A stretch of 64,000 bases of DNA from Actinacidiphila cocklensis (GCF_907177275.1 NZ_CAJSLV010000092.1:62001-126000); one strand, 5' to 3'. Shown: positions 17,269 to 25,233, counted from the first letter of the stretch. Notes: generated by a model from the sequence alone, not told the origin. Numbers and translations: made by a program.

Positions 17269-17457
17269 ATGGCTACGGAGCTGACAGCCCCCGTCGAGAC
17301 GGCAGCCCTTGCCGCCGCGGTCGAAGGACTGCTGGATTCCGCAGAACCTGAAGGCATCTACCGCGACACCCGCGAATGCGGAGGCGGGCTGCTCCTCGCA
17401 GCCCTGCTGCTGATCTCGCCCCCAACCCCCCGCGCCCCGAAGACGGACGCCCGCTGA
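17269..17457 (+). CDS. 62-residue peptide, possible precursor peptide
   Basis: A small protein with a textbook AGAAGGAG Shine-Dalgarno sequence 7 bases before the ATG. It begins ATELTAPVETAALAAAVEGL, acidic and helix-forming like a leader. It continues EPEGIYRDTRECGGG, with one Cys (residue 37), into a very hydrophobic stretch LLLAALLLIS and a Pro-rich basic end. It opens an operon of four further genes joined by a 16-base gap and then by 4-base overlaps. A leader-like half, one Cys and a hydrophobic tail suggest a modified peptide, but no lanthipeptide, YcaO or radical-SAM enzyme is present in the window. It could also be a small structural partner of the next protein. Confidence 0.65.
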   Translation: MATELTAPVETAALAAAVEGLLDSAEPEGIYRDTRECGGGLLLAALLLISPPTPRAPKTDAR

Positions 17458-17473
17458 CGGTCAGGGGCACCCA

Positions 17474-18181
17474 TTGGCCGGGCAGGCGCAGGAGAACTCC
17501 TCGCTGAGCACTGTGGTGGCCGATGTCGCTGGCGGAGTCGCCCTCGCCCTCGACGGCGAGGGCGGCTCCTATGCGCTGTCGGCACTGCTCGCACAGCGGG
17601 ACACGGTGGCACTGGCCGCCATCAGGGTGCTGGGGGCTGACGTCCTGGCACCGTACGCCCTCAACGGAGGTGCGGTCCGGGGCGGTTCGGACGCACCCGA
17701 CAGCCAGGTCGTCCGCCGGGCGCTGGCGGCGTATCCGCCGGGCGCCGACGCCTCGGACGTCTCGCTGTGGAGCTACCGGGGCCTGGTCGAGGCGTCCCGG
17801 GCCTTCCTCCCGCCGGGCGGCGAGGACTGGCCGGTCGAGCCGCAGGCCGGGGACACCTGGGTGCGGACCGACCCCTGGCCCAAGCTCGCCCACCGCGCCT
17901 CGCAGCTGGCCGCGCTCTCGCTGCCCGGCCTGGCGCCGGGTCTCGCCGCGGGGCTCGCCGCCCGCACCGACGACCTGGCCAGGGGCTTCGTCCGGGCGGT
18001 ACGCCGCAGGGACTGGCTGCAGGCGGCCGGGTTGGGCCGCTGGCTGGTCCGCATGCCGGACGTGCCGGACACCCTCGGGCTGGAGGCCGGCCTGGTCTTC
18101 GTGCACCGGATGAGCGGCGGCGACCCGCGGGTGTCGCTGCACGCGAGCGCCGCGCGCTGCTTCCCCGGCGGCTCGCGGTGA
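17474..18181 (+). CDS. Unknown helical protein in the peptide operon (235 aa)
   Basis: I do not recognise the family. The apparent start is TTG at 17474, with AGGGG just upstream; GTG codons at 17513 and 17516 are alternatives with worse spacing. The protein is Ala/Leu-rich and helical, with no signal peptide or membrane segment, and contains LAQRDTVALAAIRVLGAD, YRGLVEASRAFLPPGGEDW and RDWLQAAGLGRWLVRMP. It starts 16 bases after the 62-residue peptide and its stop overlaps the next start (GTGA), so its stoichiometry is probably tied to the next protein. A frameshift joining it to the peptide cannot be excluded by eye. Confidence 0.65.
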   Translation: MAGQAQENSSLSTVVADVAGGVALALDGEGGSYALSALLAQRDTVALAAIRVLGADVLAPYALNGGAVRGGSDAPDSQVVRRALAAYPPGADASDVSLWSYRGLVEASRAFLPPGGEDWPVEPQAGDTWVRTDPWPKLAHRASQLAALSLPGLAPGLAAGLAARTDDLARGFVRAVRRRDWLQAAGLGRWLVRMPDVPDTLGLEAGLVFVHRMSGGDPRVSLHASAARCFPGGSR

Positions 18182-19140
18182 GCATCCGGACCACGGACGC
18201 AGGACGCGCGCACCCCGACGCCGAGTTGCTCGACGGCGTCGTCACCGGGGCGCTGCAGTGGCTCGACTCGATGCGCGGCGCCTTCCGGCTGCCCGCCGAC
18301 GTGGCCACCGACGCCGACCCGAACACGACGCTCAAGCCGCTGGGCGAACTGGCCGAGCTGGCACAGGTGCTGCACGCGCTGCACCCGGTCGCGCCGGTAC
18401 GCGAGGCGGCCGCCGACCTCTTCGCCTTCGCCTGGAAGGAGACCCGCGACGGCGAGCTGTTCGCGGAGCTGGTCCGCGGGGAGCCCGCGGGCACCTATCC
18501 GGTGGAGCTGTACGGGGTGTTCGCGCGGGCGGGCCTGCGCCACCCGGGGGCCGAGGAGCTGATCGGGGCCACCACGGCGCTGCGCCGCTGGCGGGTGGCC
18601 CGCGACGACCACACCCGTACCCTCGGCGTGCTCAACGCCGAGGCACGGGTCGGCCTGCCGCCGCACGCCCGCTTCGACGCGGTGCTCGCCTGCACGGGCC
18701 TGGGCCGGTGCTCCGAGCCGTGGGCGCTGGACCGCAAGGCGGCGTACGGCATCACGCACGACGTCTTCCACACCACCGACTGGGGCCGCGCACCCGGCCG
18801 GCTGCCCGCCCCGCTGGCGGACTACCTGCGGCTGTGGCTGCCGGCCTGGACCGAGAGCTGGTCGGAGGAGCAGCTGTGGGACCTGGTCGGGGAGTTCCTG
18901 GCGGTCTCGGCCTGCCTGCCTGACGCCCCCTACGACGCCGGGGCGTGGCGCCGGCTGGCCGCCGCGCGCACGCCGGACGGCGCCCTGCCGGAGATCGGCG
19001 ACCCGCCGCGGCGCGACGCCGACCAGCAGGCGGTCTTCACCGCCTGCTACCACTCCACGCTGGTGGCCGCGTTCGCCGCCACCCTGGCGCGGGCGGCCGC
19101 GCCCGCCGCCCTGCCGCAGGAAAGCGAGAGGACACCGTGA
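18178..19140 (+). CDS. Paralogue A: HxxxH-TDWG helical protein (DUF6895-like, from memory)
   Basis: A 320-residue cytoplasmic protein paralogous to the next gene. Shared blocks, in order, are LKPLGEL (about 53), LGVLNAE (149), LGRCSEPW (175), ITHDVFHTTDWG (192-203), ADYLRLWLPAWT (214), DLVGEFLAVSACLP (235) and YHSTLVAAFA (291). His194 and His198 form an HxxxH pair next to Asp201-Trp202, with a further conserved His292; these could bind a metal. Overall it looks like an alpha-alpha barrel. I recall this type being catalogued as DUF6895 but cannot verify it. The GTG start at 18178 overlaps the upstream stop and the 3' end overlaps the next GTG. Function unknown. Confidence 0.75.
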   Translation: MSIRTTDAGRAHPDAELLDGVVTGALQWLDSMRGAFRLPADVATDADPNTTLKPLGELAELAQVLHALHPVAPVREAAADLFAFAWKETRDGELFAELVRGEPAGTYPVELYGVFARAGLRHPGAEELIGATTALRRWRVARDDHTRTLGVLNAEARVGLPPHARFDAVLACTGLGRCSEPWALDRKAAYGITHDVFHTTDWGRAPGRLPAPLADYLRLWLPAWTESWSEEQLWDLVGEFLAVSACLPDAPYDAGAWRRLAAARTPDGALPEIGDPPRRDADQQAVFTACYHSTLVAAFAATLARAAAPAALPQESERTP

Positions 19141-20060
19141 CCGCCGCATCCCCCGCTGTGCTGCACCGCGTCGGCGACCAGGCGCTGGCCTGGCTGGACG
19201 CGCACCGCGAGTACTTCCGGCTGACCGACGAGGACCGGGCCACCGGCCGCGGCATCGTCGAACGGCTCAAGCCGGTCGGGGAACTGGCGGTCAACATGCG
19301 GGTGCTGGCCCGGGAGGGGGTCGCCGGCTCGCGGCAGCACGACATCTCGGTGCGGCTGCTGGACCACGTCTGGCGCGACCTGCTCGACGGCGGCAACCTG
19401 CTGGCCGAACTCCAGCGCCAGGAGCCGCTGTCGCCCGTACCGCTGGAGATCTACGCCGGGCTGTACGAGCTGGGCCACCGCCACCCCGGGCTGGAGAGCG
19501 CGATCGACCTGGCCCGCGGCACCGCGAGCTGGCAGGCGCTGGAGATGGTGCCGAACCGGCGGCTCGGCCTGCTCAACGCCGAGCGCATGATCGGGCGGGT
19601 GCCCGGCGGCGACCCCGGCAAGGTCCTGGCGGCCACCTGGCTCGGCCGCATGCCGGAGCCCTGGACCGTACAGCTGCACATCGCCTACGACATCACCCAC
19701 ACCGTCTTCCACCTCACCGACTGGGGAGCCGCCCCCGACCGCATCCCGCCGCGGGTCGCCGACTACCTCGCCCGCTACCTGCCCGCGTGGACCGCGGACT
19801 GGGCCGAGCTGGAGCACTGGGACCTGCTCGGCGAACTCCTCGTGGTCGACGCCTGCCTGCCACGGCCGGTGCTCGACGCCGGGATGTGGGAGCTCTACGC
19901 CGCCGCCCAGGCGCCCGACGGTGCGATGCCGGTGCAGGGCGCGATGCCCGCCGGAGAGCGCGCGGAGGTCTTCGACCAGGTCCACCACCCCACGCTGGTG
20001 GCCGCGTTCGCCTCCGCGATGGCCACCTCGCGGGCGCTGTCCGCGGACCTGGCCGCATGA
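19137..20060 (+). CDS. Paralogue B: HxxxH-TDWG helical protein (DUF6895-like, from memory)
   Basis: A 307-residue paralogue of the preceding protein, starting at a GTG that overlaps its stop. Conserved blocks are RLKPVGELAV (about 42), GLLNAERMIG, LGRMPEPW (169), ITHTVFHLTDWG (186-197; His188, His192, Asp195), ADYLARYLPAWT (208), DLLGELLVVDACLP and HHPTLVAAFA (283). The two copies have diverged widely outside these blocks, so they probably form a heteromer or act in sequence, and the shared motifs mark the functional core. There is no signal peptide or membrane helix. Its stop overlaps the ATG of the serine hydrolase (ATGA). Confidence 0.75.
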   Translation: MTAASPAVLHRVGDQALAWLDAHREYFRLTDEDRATGRGIVERLKPVGELAVNMRVLAREGVAGSRQHDISVRLLDHVWRDLLDGGNLLAELQRQEPLSPVPLEIYAGLYELGHRHPGLESAIDLARGTASWQALEMVPNRRLGLLNAERMIGRVPGGDPGKVLAATWLGRMPEPWTVQLHIAYDITHTVFHLTDWGAAPDRIPPRVADYLARYLPAWTADWAELEHWDLLGELLVVDACLPRPVLDAGMWELYAAAQAPDGAMPVQGAMPAGERAEVFDQVHHPTLVAAFASAMATSRALSADLAA

Positions 20061-21118
20061 GCGTGCGGACGGCCGCGCCCGCGTACCAGGCCGAGGACCT
20101 GTCCCCGCTGCTGGACGGCGCCCTGGCCCGGGTCCGCGCCCCGGACGTCGTGGTGGCCGTGAGCCGCGACGGCCGCCGCACGTACGCGGCCGGCGGTACG
20201 GCGGCGGCCGGGGTGTATCCGCGCGAGGACCTGGGCTTCGCCCTCGGGTCGCTGTCCAAGACCTTCACGGTGCTGCTGCTGGCCGACCTCGGCCGGGCCG
20301 GGGTCCTCGGCCTCGACGACCCGCTGGCCGCGCACCTGCCGGGGCTGCGGCTGCCGCCCGGCCACGCCCGCCGGATCACCCTGCGCCACCTGGCCACCCA
20401 CACCTCGGGCCTGCCCAGGGTGCCGCGGGACATGGTCGCGGGCGCCCTGCTGCACCCGTACGCCAACGGGTACGCCGGCTACGGCCGCGACCGGCTGCTC
20501 GCCGCCTTGTCCCGCACACGCTTGCGGCACGCGCCGGGCACCCGCTGGCACTACTCCAACTTCGGCCTGGCGCTGCTGGGTCCCGTGCTGGAGAGCGCGA
20601 CGGCCGCCGACTTCGCCGACCTCCTCACGGACCGGGTGCTGCGGCCGCTGGCCCTGACCGGGACCGCGCTCGGCACGGAGGCGTCCGCCGTTCCCGCCGC
20701 CGCCGTCGGCCGCCGGGGCGACGGCCGCACCCCGCTGCCGCCCACCGACATGGCCGCGTTCGCGCCCGCGGGCGGGCTGCTGTCCACCCCGGACGACCTG
20801 CTGGGCTACGCCGAGGCGCATCTGCGGCCGGCCGGCGCGCTCACCGCGGCCCTGCGGGACGTCCAGGTCCCGCAGGTGCGGCGGGGGCGGCCGCACCGCC
20901 GCGAGGTGCACACCCTGACCTGGTACCAGCACCAGGCGGCCGGCGGCCCGATGCTCTTCCACGCCGGCGCCACCTTCGGCCAGCAGTGCTTCCTCGGCTT
21001 CCACCCGGCGACCCGCACCGCCGTCGCCGCGTTCGCCACCCGCCACGACCGCACCTGCGCGGTGGTCGCCGCCGGCCACCGCCTGCTCCAGGACCTGGCG
21101 TCGGCCGCCGGCGGGTGA
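20057..21118 (+). CDS. Cytoplasmic serine hydrolase, beta-lactamase/PBP-like
   Basis: A 353-residue class C-like serine hydrolase. The catalytic SxxK is SLSK (S65-K68), YxN is in the HYSNFGLALLG segment (about 180), and the KTG-equivalent is HAGATFG. All three motifs are intact, so it should be active. Unlike beta-lactamases and PBPs it has no signal peptide, so it acts inside the cell. Together with the ATGA overlap with paralogue B, this points to a role on an internal substrate such as a peptide or ester. Related enzymes serve as peptidases or cyclases in some natural-product pathways, but that is analogy only. Confidence 0.85.
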   Translation: MSVRTAAPAYQAEDLSPLLDGALARVRAPDVVVAVSRDGRRTYAAGGTAAAGVYPREDLGFALGSLSKTFTVLLLADLGRAGVLGLDDPLAAHLPGLRLPPGHARRITLRHLATHTSGLPRVPRDMVAGALLHPYANGYAGYGRDRLLAALSRTRLRHAPGTRWHYSNFGLALLGPVLESATAADFADLLTDRVLRPLALTGTALGTEASAVPAAAVGRRGDGRTPLPPTDMAAFAPAGGLLSTPDDLLGYAEAHLRPAGALTAALRDVQVPQVRRGRPHRREVHTLTWYQHQAAGGPMLFHAGATFGQQCFLGFHPATRTAVAAFATRHDRTCAVVAAGHRLLQDLASAAGG

Positions 21119-21122
21119 CCGC

Positions 21123-21148
21123 GGGCCGCCCACGGGTGCGGGCGGCCC
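21123..21148. terminator. Terminator hairpin after the peptide operon
   Basis: GGGCCGCCC / GGGCGGCCC is a perfect 9-bp stem with an 8-base loop, starting 5 bases after the serine hydrolase stop. It marks the end of the operon. Confidence 0.65.
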
Positions 21149-21203
21149 GGCAGCAGCGTCAGCGCACGTGGACGGTCACCGTGGCGGTCTTGAGGACCGC
21201 GGG

Positions 21204-21236
21204 CCGCGGGCCGCTCACCCGTTCGGCGGCCCGCGG
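21204..21236. terminator. Terminator hairpin after the phosphotransferase gene
   Basis: CCGCGGGCCG / CGGCCCGCGG is a perfect 10-bp stem with a 13-base loop, immediately past the stop of the minus-strand phosphotransferase gene. It can also serve transcription from the opposite side. Confidence 0.6.
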
Positions 21237-21237
21237 G

Positions 21238-21891
21238 TCACCCGTGGCGGCGCTGCAGGCGGCGGATCAGGCCTGCCTCGGCCTCGCTGAGGTTGGGGTC
21301 CCGGCCGAGCTTCCACTCGGCGGCGGCGGGTATGCCGGCCCGCAGGTCGCTGCCGCCGGCGCGGGCCATGGACCGCAACAGGCCCCGGATCACCAGGCGT
21401 TCGTGCGGCGGCAGCTCGATGCCGCGCAGGATCACGAACGTCATGGCCACATCGACCTCGGGCGGCCCCACCCTGGCGTTGGTCCAGTCGATGACCCGGG
21501 GGCCGTCCGCGGTGACGATGATGTTGTCGGGATGCAGGTCGAGGTGCAGGACGCGGGCCTCGCCGGTGCTGCCGGGCAGCGGCCGCAGCCAGCCCGGGTC
21601 GGGCAGGGCGTGCAGCTGCCGGTGCAGCCGCCCCAGCGCCGCCCCGTACGCCGGAGCCCGCCACGGCCTGCGGCGCAGCGCCTCGGCCATGGTCGGCCCG
21701 TGCAGCCGCTCCATGACCAGGTCCGTGCCCTCCGCCTCGTGCACGGCCGGCACCGGGTAGCCCTGCGCGCCCAGCCACCGCATGAGCCGTGCCTCGTCCG
21801 CCGCCGGACGCTCGTCACGCAACCGCCGCAGCACCCGGGTCTCGCCCAGCGCGAACACGTCCGCCTCGCGTCCCCGCCCGATCAGCTCCAT
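21238..21891 (-). CDS. Aminoglycoside phosphotransferase (APH/ChoK) family kinase
   Basis: A 217-residue kinase-fold protein that would transfer phosphate from ATP to a small molecule. It has a shortened N-lobe (MELIGRGREADVFALG nucleotide loop), the catalytic Brenner-type motif HLDLHPDNIIV and the metal-binding VIDWTNAR. APH proteins are usually longer (about 260-300), and the short C-terminal helical part means substrate and function cannot be inferred. The start at 21891 puts the nucleotide loop at the N-terminus; the frame extends to 21957 without a better site. It is convergent with the peptide operon, so not part of it. Confidence 0.85.
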   Translation of the reverse strand: MELIGRGREADVFALGETRVLRRLRDERPAADEARLMRWLGAQGYPVPAVHEAEGTDLVMERLHGPTMAEALRRRPWRAPAYGAALGRLHRQLHALPDPGWLRPLPGSTGEARVLHLDLHPDNIIVTADGPRVIDWTNARVGPPEVDVAMTFVILRGIELPPHERLVIRGLLRSMARAGGSDLRAGIPAAAEWKLGRDPNLSEAEAGLIRRLQRRHG

Positions 21892-21972
21892 GCCGGGGAG
21901 TCTGCCAAACCGGCGGCGGGTGGACCCGGGCACAGCGAGGGGAGGGCCGCGCACCATCGGGACCTTCCACGC

Positions 21973-22173
21973 GCTGGGGCCCTGGACCGCCTCGAACCGG
22001 TCGTGCTGCCGATGCTGTTCGGCGGCGGCACGCGGCTGGCCCCCGCGCTCGACCCGGCGGCAGGGCTGGCCTTCCAGAGCCGGCGAGCCCTGCCCGGCGG
22101 GTCGGTGGAGATCGGCTACGCCTGCGGCGACGCCCGCGCCCCGCTCCCGGTCAGGCCCGCGAGCCAGGCCTGA
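21973..22173 (+). pseudogene. Dihydrofolate reductase/RibD-like protein, C-terminal remnant
   Basis: The plus-strand segment reads LDRLEPVVLPMLFGGGTRLA and then FQSRRALPGGSVEIGY. This matches the last two strands of RibD-C/DHFR-family reductases (a VVxPVxLGGGxxLF-type motif followed by a short strand pair). Everything upstream, including the start and nucleotide-binding part, is absent and replaced by the antisense start region of the phosphotransferase. Confidence 0.6.
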
Positions 22174-22192
22174 CCGCCGCCGCGGCCGGCGG

Positions 22193-23161
22193 TCAGCCCA
22201 CCGCCCTCCAGTGGTCGTACGTGCTGAGCATCTGGTAGCTGCGGGTGGGGCAGTAGAAGGCGCTGTCCGGCTGGTCGTAGTGGGTGTCGGAGTTGGCCGA
22301 GGTGGCCGTGGACCAGGTGCCGTTGCTGCGCACCGAGATGTTGCTGGACTCGAAGGTCAGGCCGGCCATGTCGGTGCAGGAGTAGGCCTGCCCCGAGGGG
22401 GCGACCGACGAGTACAGCTCCTCGATGTCCCAGCCGTCGGTGCGCCCGGACTGGTTGGTGCCGGACTGGGTGAACAGGGTGTCCCAGCGGGCCGTCGAGT
22501 AGTTGTAGAGGGCCGCGGTCCAGGTGTTGGAGGCGGCCGAGTTCCGCACGACCCGCCCGGTGTAGGCGCCGGCGCCGTTGCCGTACGTGGCCAGGAAGGA
22601 GCTGTTGATCGGCACCGAGGCCGCGAAGCTGACGCTGCGGCACCAGTCCCAGGCGGACACCGAGCGCACCGACTGCGTGTAGACGGTGACCAGTTCGACG
22701 CAGGAGCCGCCGGGCGGGTACATCGTCGGGGTGTAGATGGTGGTGGCGCTGTTGTGGACGGTGAGCTGGGTGGAGACCGACTGCGTGGCGCAGGAGCCGT
22801 CGGCGCCGGACAGGGACTTGAACGCGGTGCCCTTCGCCGGGTGGATGCTCACCAGCGGCTGTGCCGCGGCGCTGCGGTCCGCGGTGGCGCCGGCGGCGGT
22901 GCCGAGTGGACCCTTCCCCGGGATGCCGAACTGCGCGCGGTGCTGCGCGGTCAGCGGGGAGAGCAGGCGCTGCACCTCCGCCTGGGGCAGGGTCCCGCGG
23001 ACTGCGCCGCCGGACAGGGCGGTCGAGCTGCAGACGCCGACGGCCGCAGGACGGGCGGTGCCGGTGGGGGCGGGGGCGGCGCTGGCGGTACCCAGACCGA
23101 CGCCCAGGACCAGTGCTGCCGCGGCGGCTGACGAGACCGCGATGGTCTTCGGACTTCTCAC
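22193..23161 (-). CDS. Secreted protein of unknown function (322 aa)
   Basis: I do not recognise a family. It has a clear Sec signal peptide (RSPKTIAVSSAAAAALVLGV, cleavage near ASA). The mature part is rich in Ser, Thr, Asn and Trp with several Cys (SWDWCRSV-like and YSCTDMAG-like sites), typical of beta-rich extracellular or adhesive proteins. It is the last of three minus-strand genes for secreted proteins, next to a GH3 and a GH25 enzyme, each with its own signal peptide. The gaps of 30-90 bases are compatible with co-transcription. Confidence 0.78.
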   Translation of the reverse strand: MRSPKTIAVSSAAAAALVLGVGLGTASAAPAPTGTARPAAVGVCSSTALSGGAVRGTLPQAEVQRLLSPLTAQHRAQFGIPGKGPLGTAAGATADRSAAAQPLVSIHPAKGTAFKSLSGADGSCATQSVSTQLTVHNSATTIYTPTMYPPGGSCVELVTVYTQSVRSVSAWDWCRSVSFAASVPINSSFLATYGNGAGAYTGRVVRNSAASNTWTAALYNYSTARWDTLFTQSGTNQSGRTDGWDIEELYSSVAPSGQAYSCTDMAGLTFESSNISVRSNGTWSTATSANSDTHYDQPDSAFYCPTRSYQMLSTYDHWRAVG

Positions 23162-23194
23162 GCTGATGCGGTCCTCTCATGAGGTGGCGCGACG

Positions 23195-24307
23195 TCAGAA
23201 AAGGCTGGTGCGAAGTGCGCTGATCCTGGTCAGTGCGGCGCTGGAGGCGGCGGCGTCCAGAGTGCCGTTCTGGAGTGCGGAGGCGAGGGCGGAGACGATG
23301 GCCTGGCCCTGGGAGACGTCGCCCGAGGCGTCCAGGACGAGGTCCATGCCGGCCGCGGCCGCGGTGACCGCGTTCTGGGCCGGGGTGCCCAGGGCGCTCA
23401 GCGCGCCCGCGCCGATCGCGTCGGTGATGGACACGCCGGTGAAGGTGAACCGGTCGCGCAACTCGCCCTGCACCACGGTCGGGGACAGGCCCGCCGGGTG
23501 TGCGGCGTCCAGTTGGGAGTAGATCGCCCAGGACACCATCACCAGGTCGACGCCGGCGGTGAGCGCGGCGACGTAGGGGACTTCGTCCTTGTGGCGCAGC
23601 TCGGACAGCGACGTATTCAGCGTGACCGGGCGAAGGTCGGTGTTCTGCGTGGCGGTTGCGGGTCCCAGGCCCGGGAAGTGCTTGGCGGTGGCCGCGACGC
23701 CGGTGGCCCGCTGTGCCGTGATGAACGACCGGCCGCACACCGAGACCACCTCGGGGTCGGTGCTGTACGAGCGCTGGTACTGGTCCTCGAAGTCCCCTGC
23801 GGTGCGGTAGACGTCGAGCACCGGGGCGAGGTTGACGTTCATCCCGACGCTGCGCAGCAGGTTGCCCGCGCCGGTGCCCGCGGTGGCGGCGGCGCCCGCC
23901 GGGTCGGCGGAGGCGCCGATCTGCTTCGCGGACTGCACAGGGGCGCCGGGCAGCCGGCGTACCTGCCCGCCCTCCTGGTCGGTCATCAGCAGCAGCGGTG
24001 CGGGGGAGGGGCTGCTCAGGTTCGCCTGCCGCAACTGCTGCACCGCCGAGGTGATCTGGGCGAGGCTGCTGATGTTGTCGCCGAAGAAGATGACGCCGGC
24101 CGCCTGCCCCGAGCTGATCTGGGTCAGCAGGCTCTGCGGGACCGTCGTCCCCGAGTAGGAGAAGACGACCCGCTGCCCGGCCTGCTGCTGCGGGGTCAGC
24201 GCGGCGGGGCGGGCGAAGGCTGCGGCCGGCGTGGCCGCCGACGCGGCGACCGCGGTGCCGGCCGCCAGGACGCTGCGGCGGGAGAGAGGACGGCCGGAGC
24301 CGGCCAT
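23195..24307 (-). CDS. Secreted GH3 (NagZ-like) glycoside hydrolase, Tat signal
   Basis: A 370-residue enzyme with a twin-arginine signal (LSRRSVLAAGTAVAASA). It is a GH3 N-terminal-domain protein of the beta-N-acetylhexosaminidase type: VIFFGDNI, LLMTDQEGGQVRRLPG, then KHFPGLG and the nucleophile segment SITDAIGAGAL. In NagZ the loop after KHFPGxG carries an Asp-His pair used as general acid/base. Here the sequence reads GPATATQNTDLRP with no such His, so the acid/base is unclear and activity may be altered. It is expected to act on cell-wall amino sugars outside the membrane. It lies between an unknown secreted protein and a GH25 lysozyme. Confidence 0.88.
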   Translation of the reverse strand: MAGSGRPLSRRSVLAAGTAVAASAATPAAAFARPAALTPQQQAGQRVVFSYSGTTVPQSLLTQISSGQAAGVIFFGDNISSLAQITSAVQQLRQANLSSPSPAPLLLMTDQEGGQVRRLPGAPVQSAKQIGASADPAGAAATAGTGAGNLLRSVGMNVNLAPVLDVYRTAGDFEDQYQRSYSTDPEVVSVCGRSFITAQRATGVAATAKHFPGLGPATATQNTDLRPVTLNTSLSELRHKDEVPYVAALTAGVDLVMVSWAIYSQLDAAHPAGLSPTVVQGELRDRFTFTGVSITDAIGAGALSALGTPAQNAVTAAAAGMDLVLDASGDVSQGQAIVSALASALQNGTLDAAASSAALTRISALRTSLF

Positions 24308-24393
24308 GGCGTGCCTCCAGGAGGTGGGGTGCGGGGGCCTGCGGGTTCCGGTCGGGCGTGCGGCGGCCGCGGGGACCGCCGCACGCCGCGGGG

Positions 24394-25233
24394 TCAGCCG
24401 TTGGCGAGCGCCTGGACGCGGCTGAAGTCGCCGTTGAAGGCGTCCTGGTCGCCGGGGAAGATGCCGCTGTCGGCAAACTGCCAGATCGTCTGGTAAGGCC
24501 AGTTGTAGGGCATCGGGCCGGGGCTGCCGTTGTAGTTGGCGAGCACCAGCGGGTTGGTGGAGGAGAAGTCGCCGGTGTTGCCGGTGCACTGGCTCCACCA
24601 GGACGTCGCGGTGTAGATGGTCACCCAGCGGGTGGTCCTGGCGTGGTACTCGTTGCTGAACGAGAGGATCCAGTTGACCATCGAGGACGCCGACAGGCCG
24701 TAGCAGGTGGCGCCGTACGGGTTCCACTCGATGTCGAGCATCCCGGGCAGGGTCTTGCCGTCCTTGGACCAGCCGCCGCCGTGCGCGATGAAGTAGTCGG
24801 CCTGGGCGGCGCCCGAGGAGGTGTTGGGCGTCGCGAAGTGGTAAGAGCCGCGGATGAGGCCCGCGTTGTAGGAGCCGTTGTACTGCTGGGTGAAGTACGG
24901 GTTCGTGTACGACGTGGACTCGGTGGCCTTGACGTACGCGAACCGGCCGCCGTTCGCCGCGACCGACGCCCAGTTGACGTTGCCCTGGTAACCGCTGACG
25001 TCCAGCCCCGGGGTGCCGGCGACGTTCGGGGTGACGGCCAGGTGCCCGGCGGAGGCGGGCTGGTGCAGGGCGATCTGGGAGCCTGCCCAGTCCAGTTCGG
25101 GGTGCGTGATGAGGTTCTTCGCGGCGGTGGGGGCGGCCGCCGCCGGCAGTGCGGTGGCGCCCAGCGCGGCGCATGCCAGCGCCGCGGCGCCGACCAGGAT
25201 GCGCCGCATGGCAGGTACATGCCAACTCAACAT
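24394..25233 (-). CDS. Secreted GH25 lysozyme (muramidase)
   Basis: A 279-residue exported N-acetylmuramidase that would cut peptidoglycan between MurNAc and GlcNAc. The signal peptide is RRILVGAAALACAALG to AAA. The GH25 core opens with GLDVSGYQGNVNWASV (first catalytic Asp), continues YVKATES and GSYHFA, carries the catalytic acid segment MLDIEWNP, and ends with TIWQFADSG. GGAGGA 4 bases upstream decides the start at 25233 over an internal ATG at 25209. It probably leads the three-gene run of secreted proteins. Confidence 0.93.
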   Translation of the reverse strand: MLSWHVPAMRRILVGAAALACAALGATALPAAAAPTAAKNLITHPELDWAGSQIALHQPASAGHLAVTPNVAGTPGLDVSGYQGNVNWASVAANGGRFAYVKATESTSYTNPYFTQQYNGSYNAGLIRGSYHFATPNTSSGAAQADYFIAHGGGWSKDGKTLPGMLDIEWNPYGATCYGLSASSMVNWILSFSNEYHARTTRWVTIYTATSWWSQCTGNTGDFSSTNPLVLANYNGSPGPMPYNWPYQTIWQFADSGIFPGDQDAFNGDFSRVQALANG

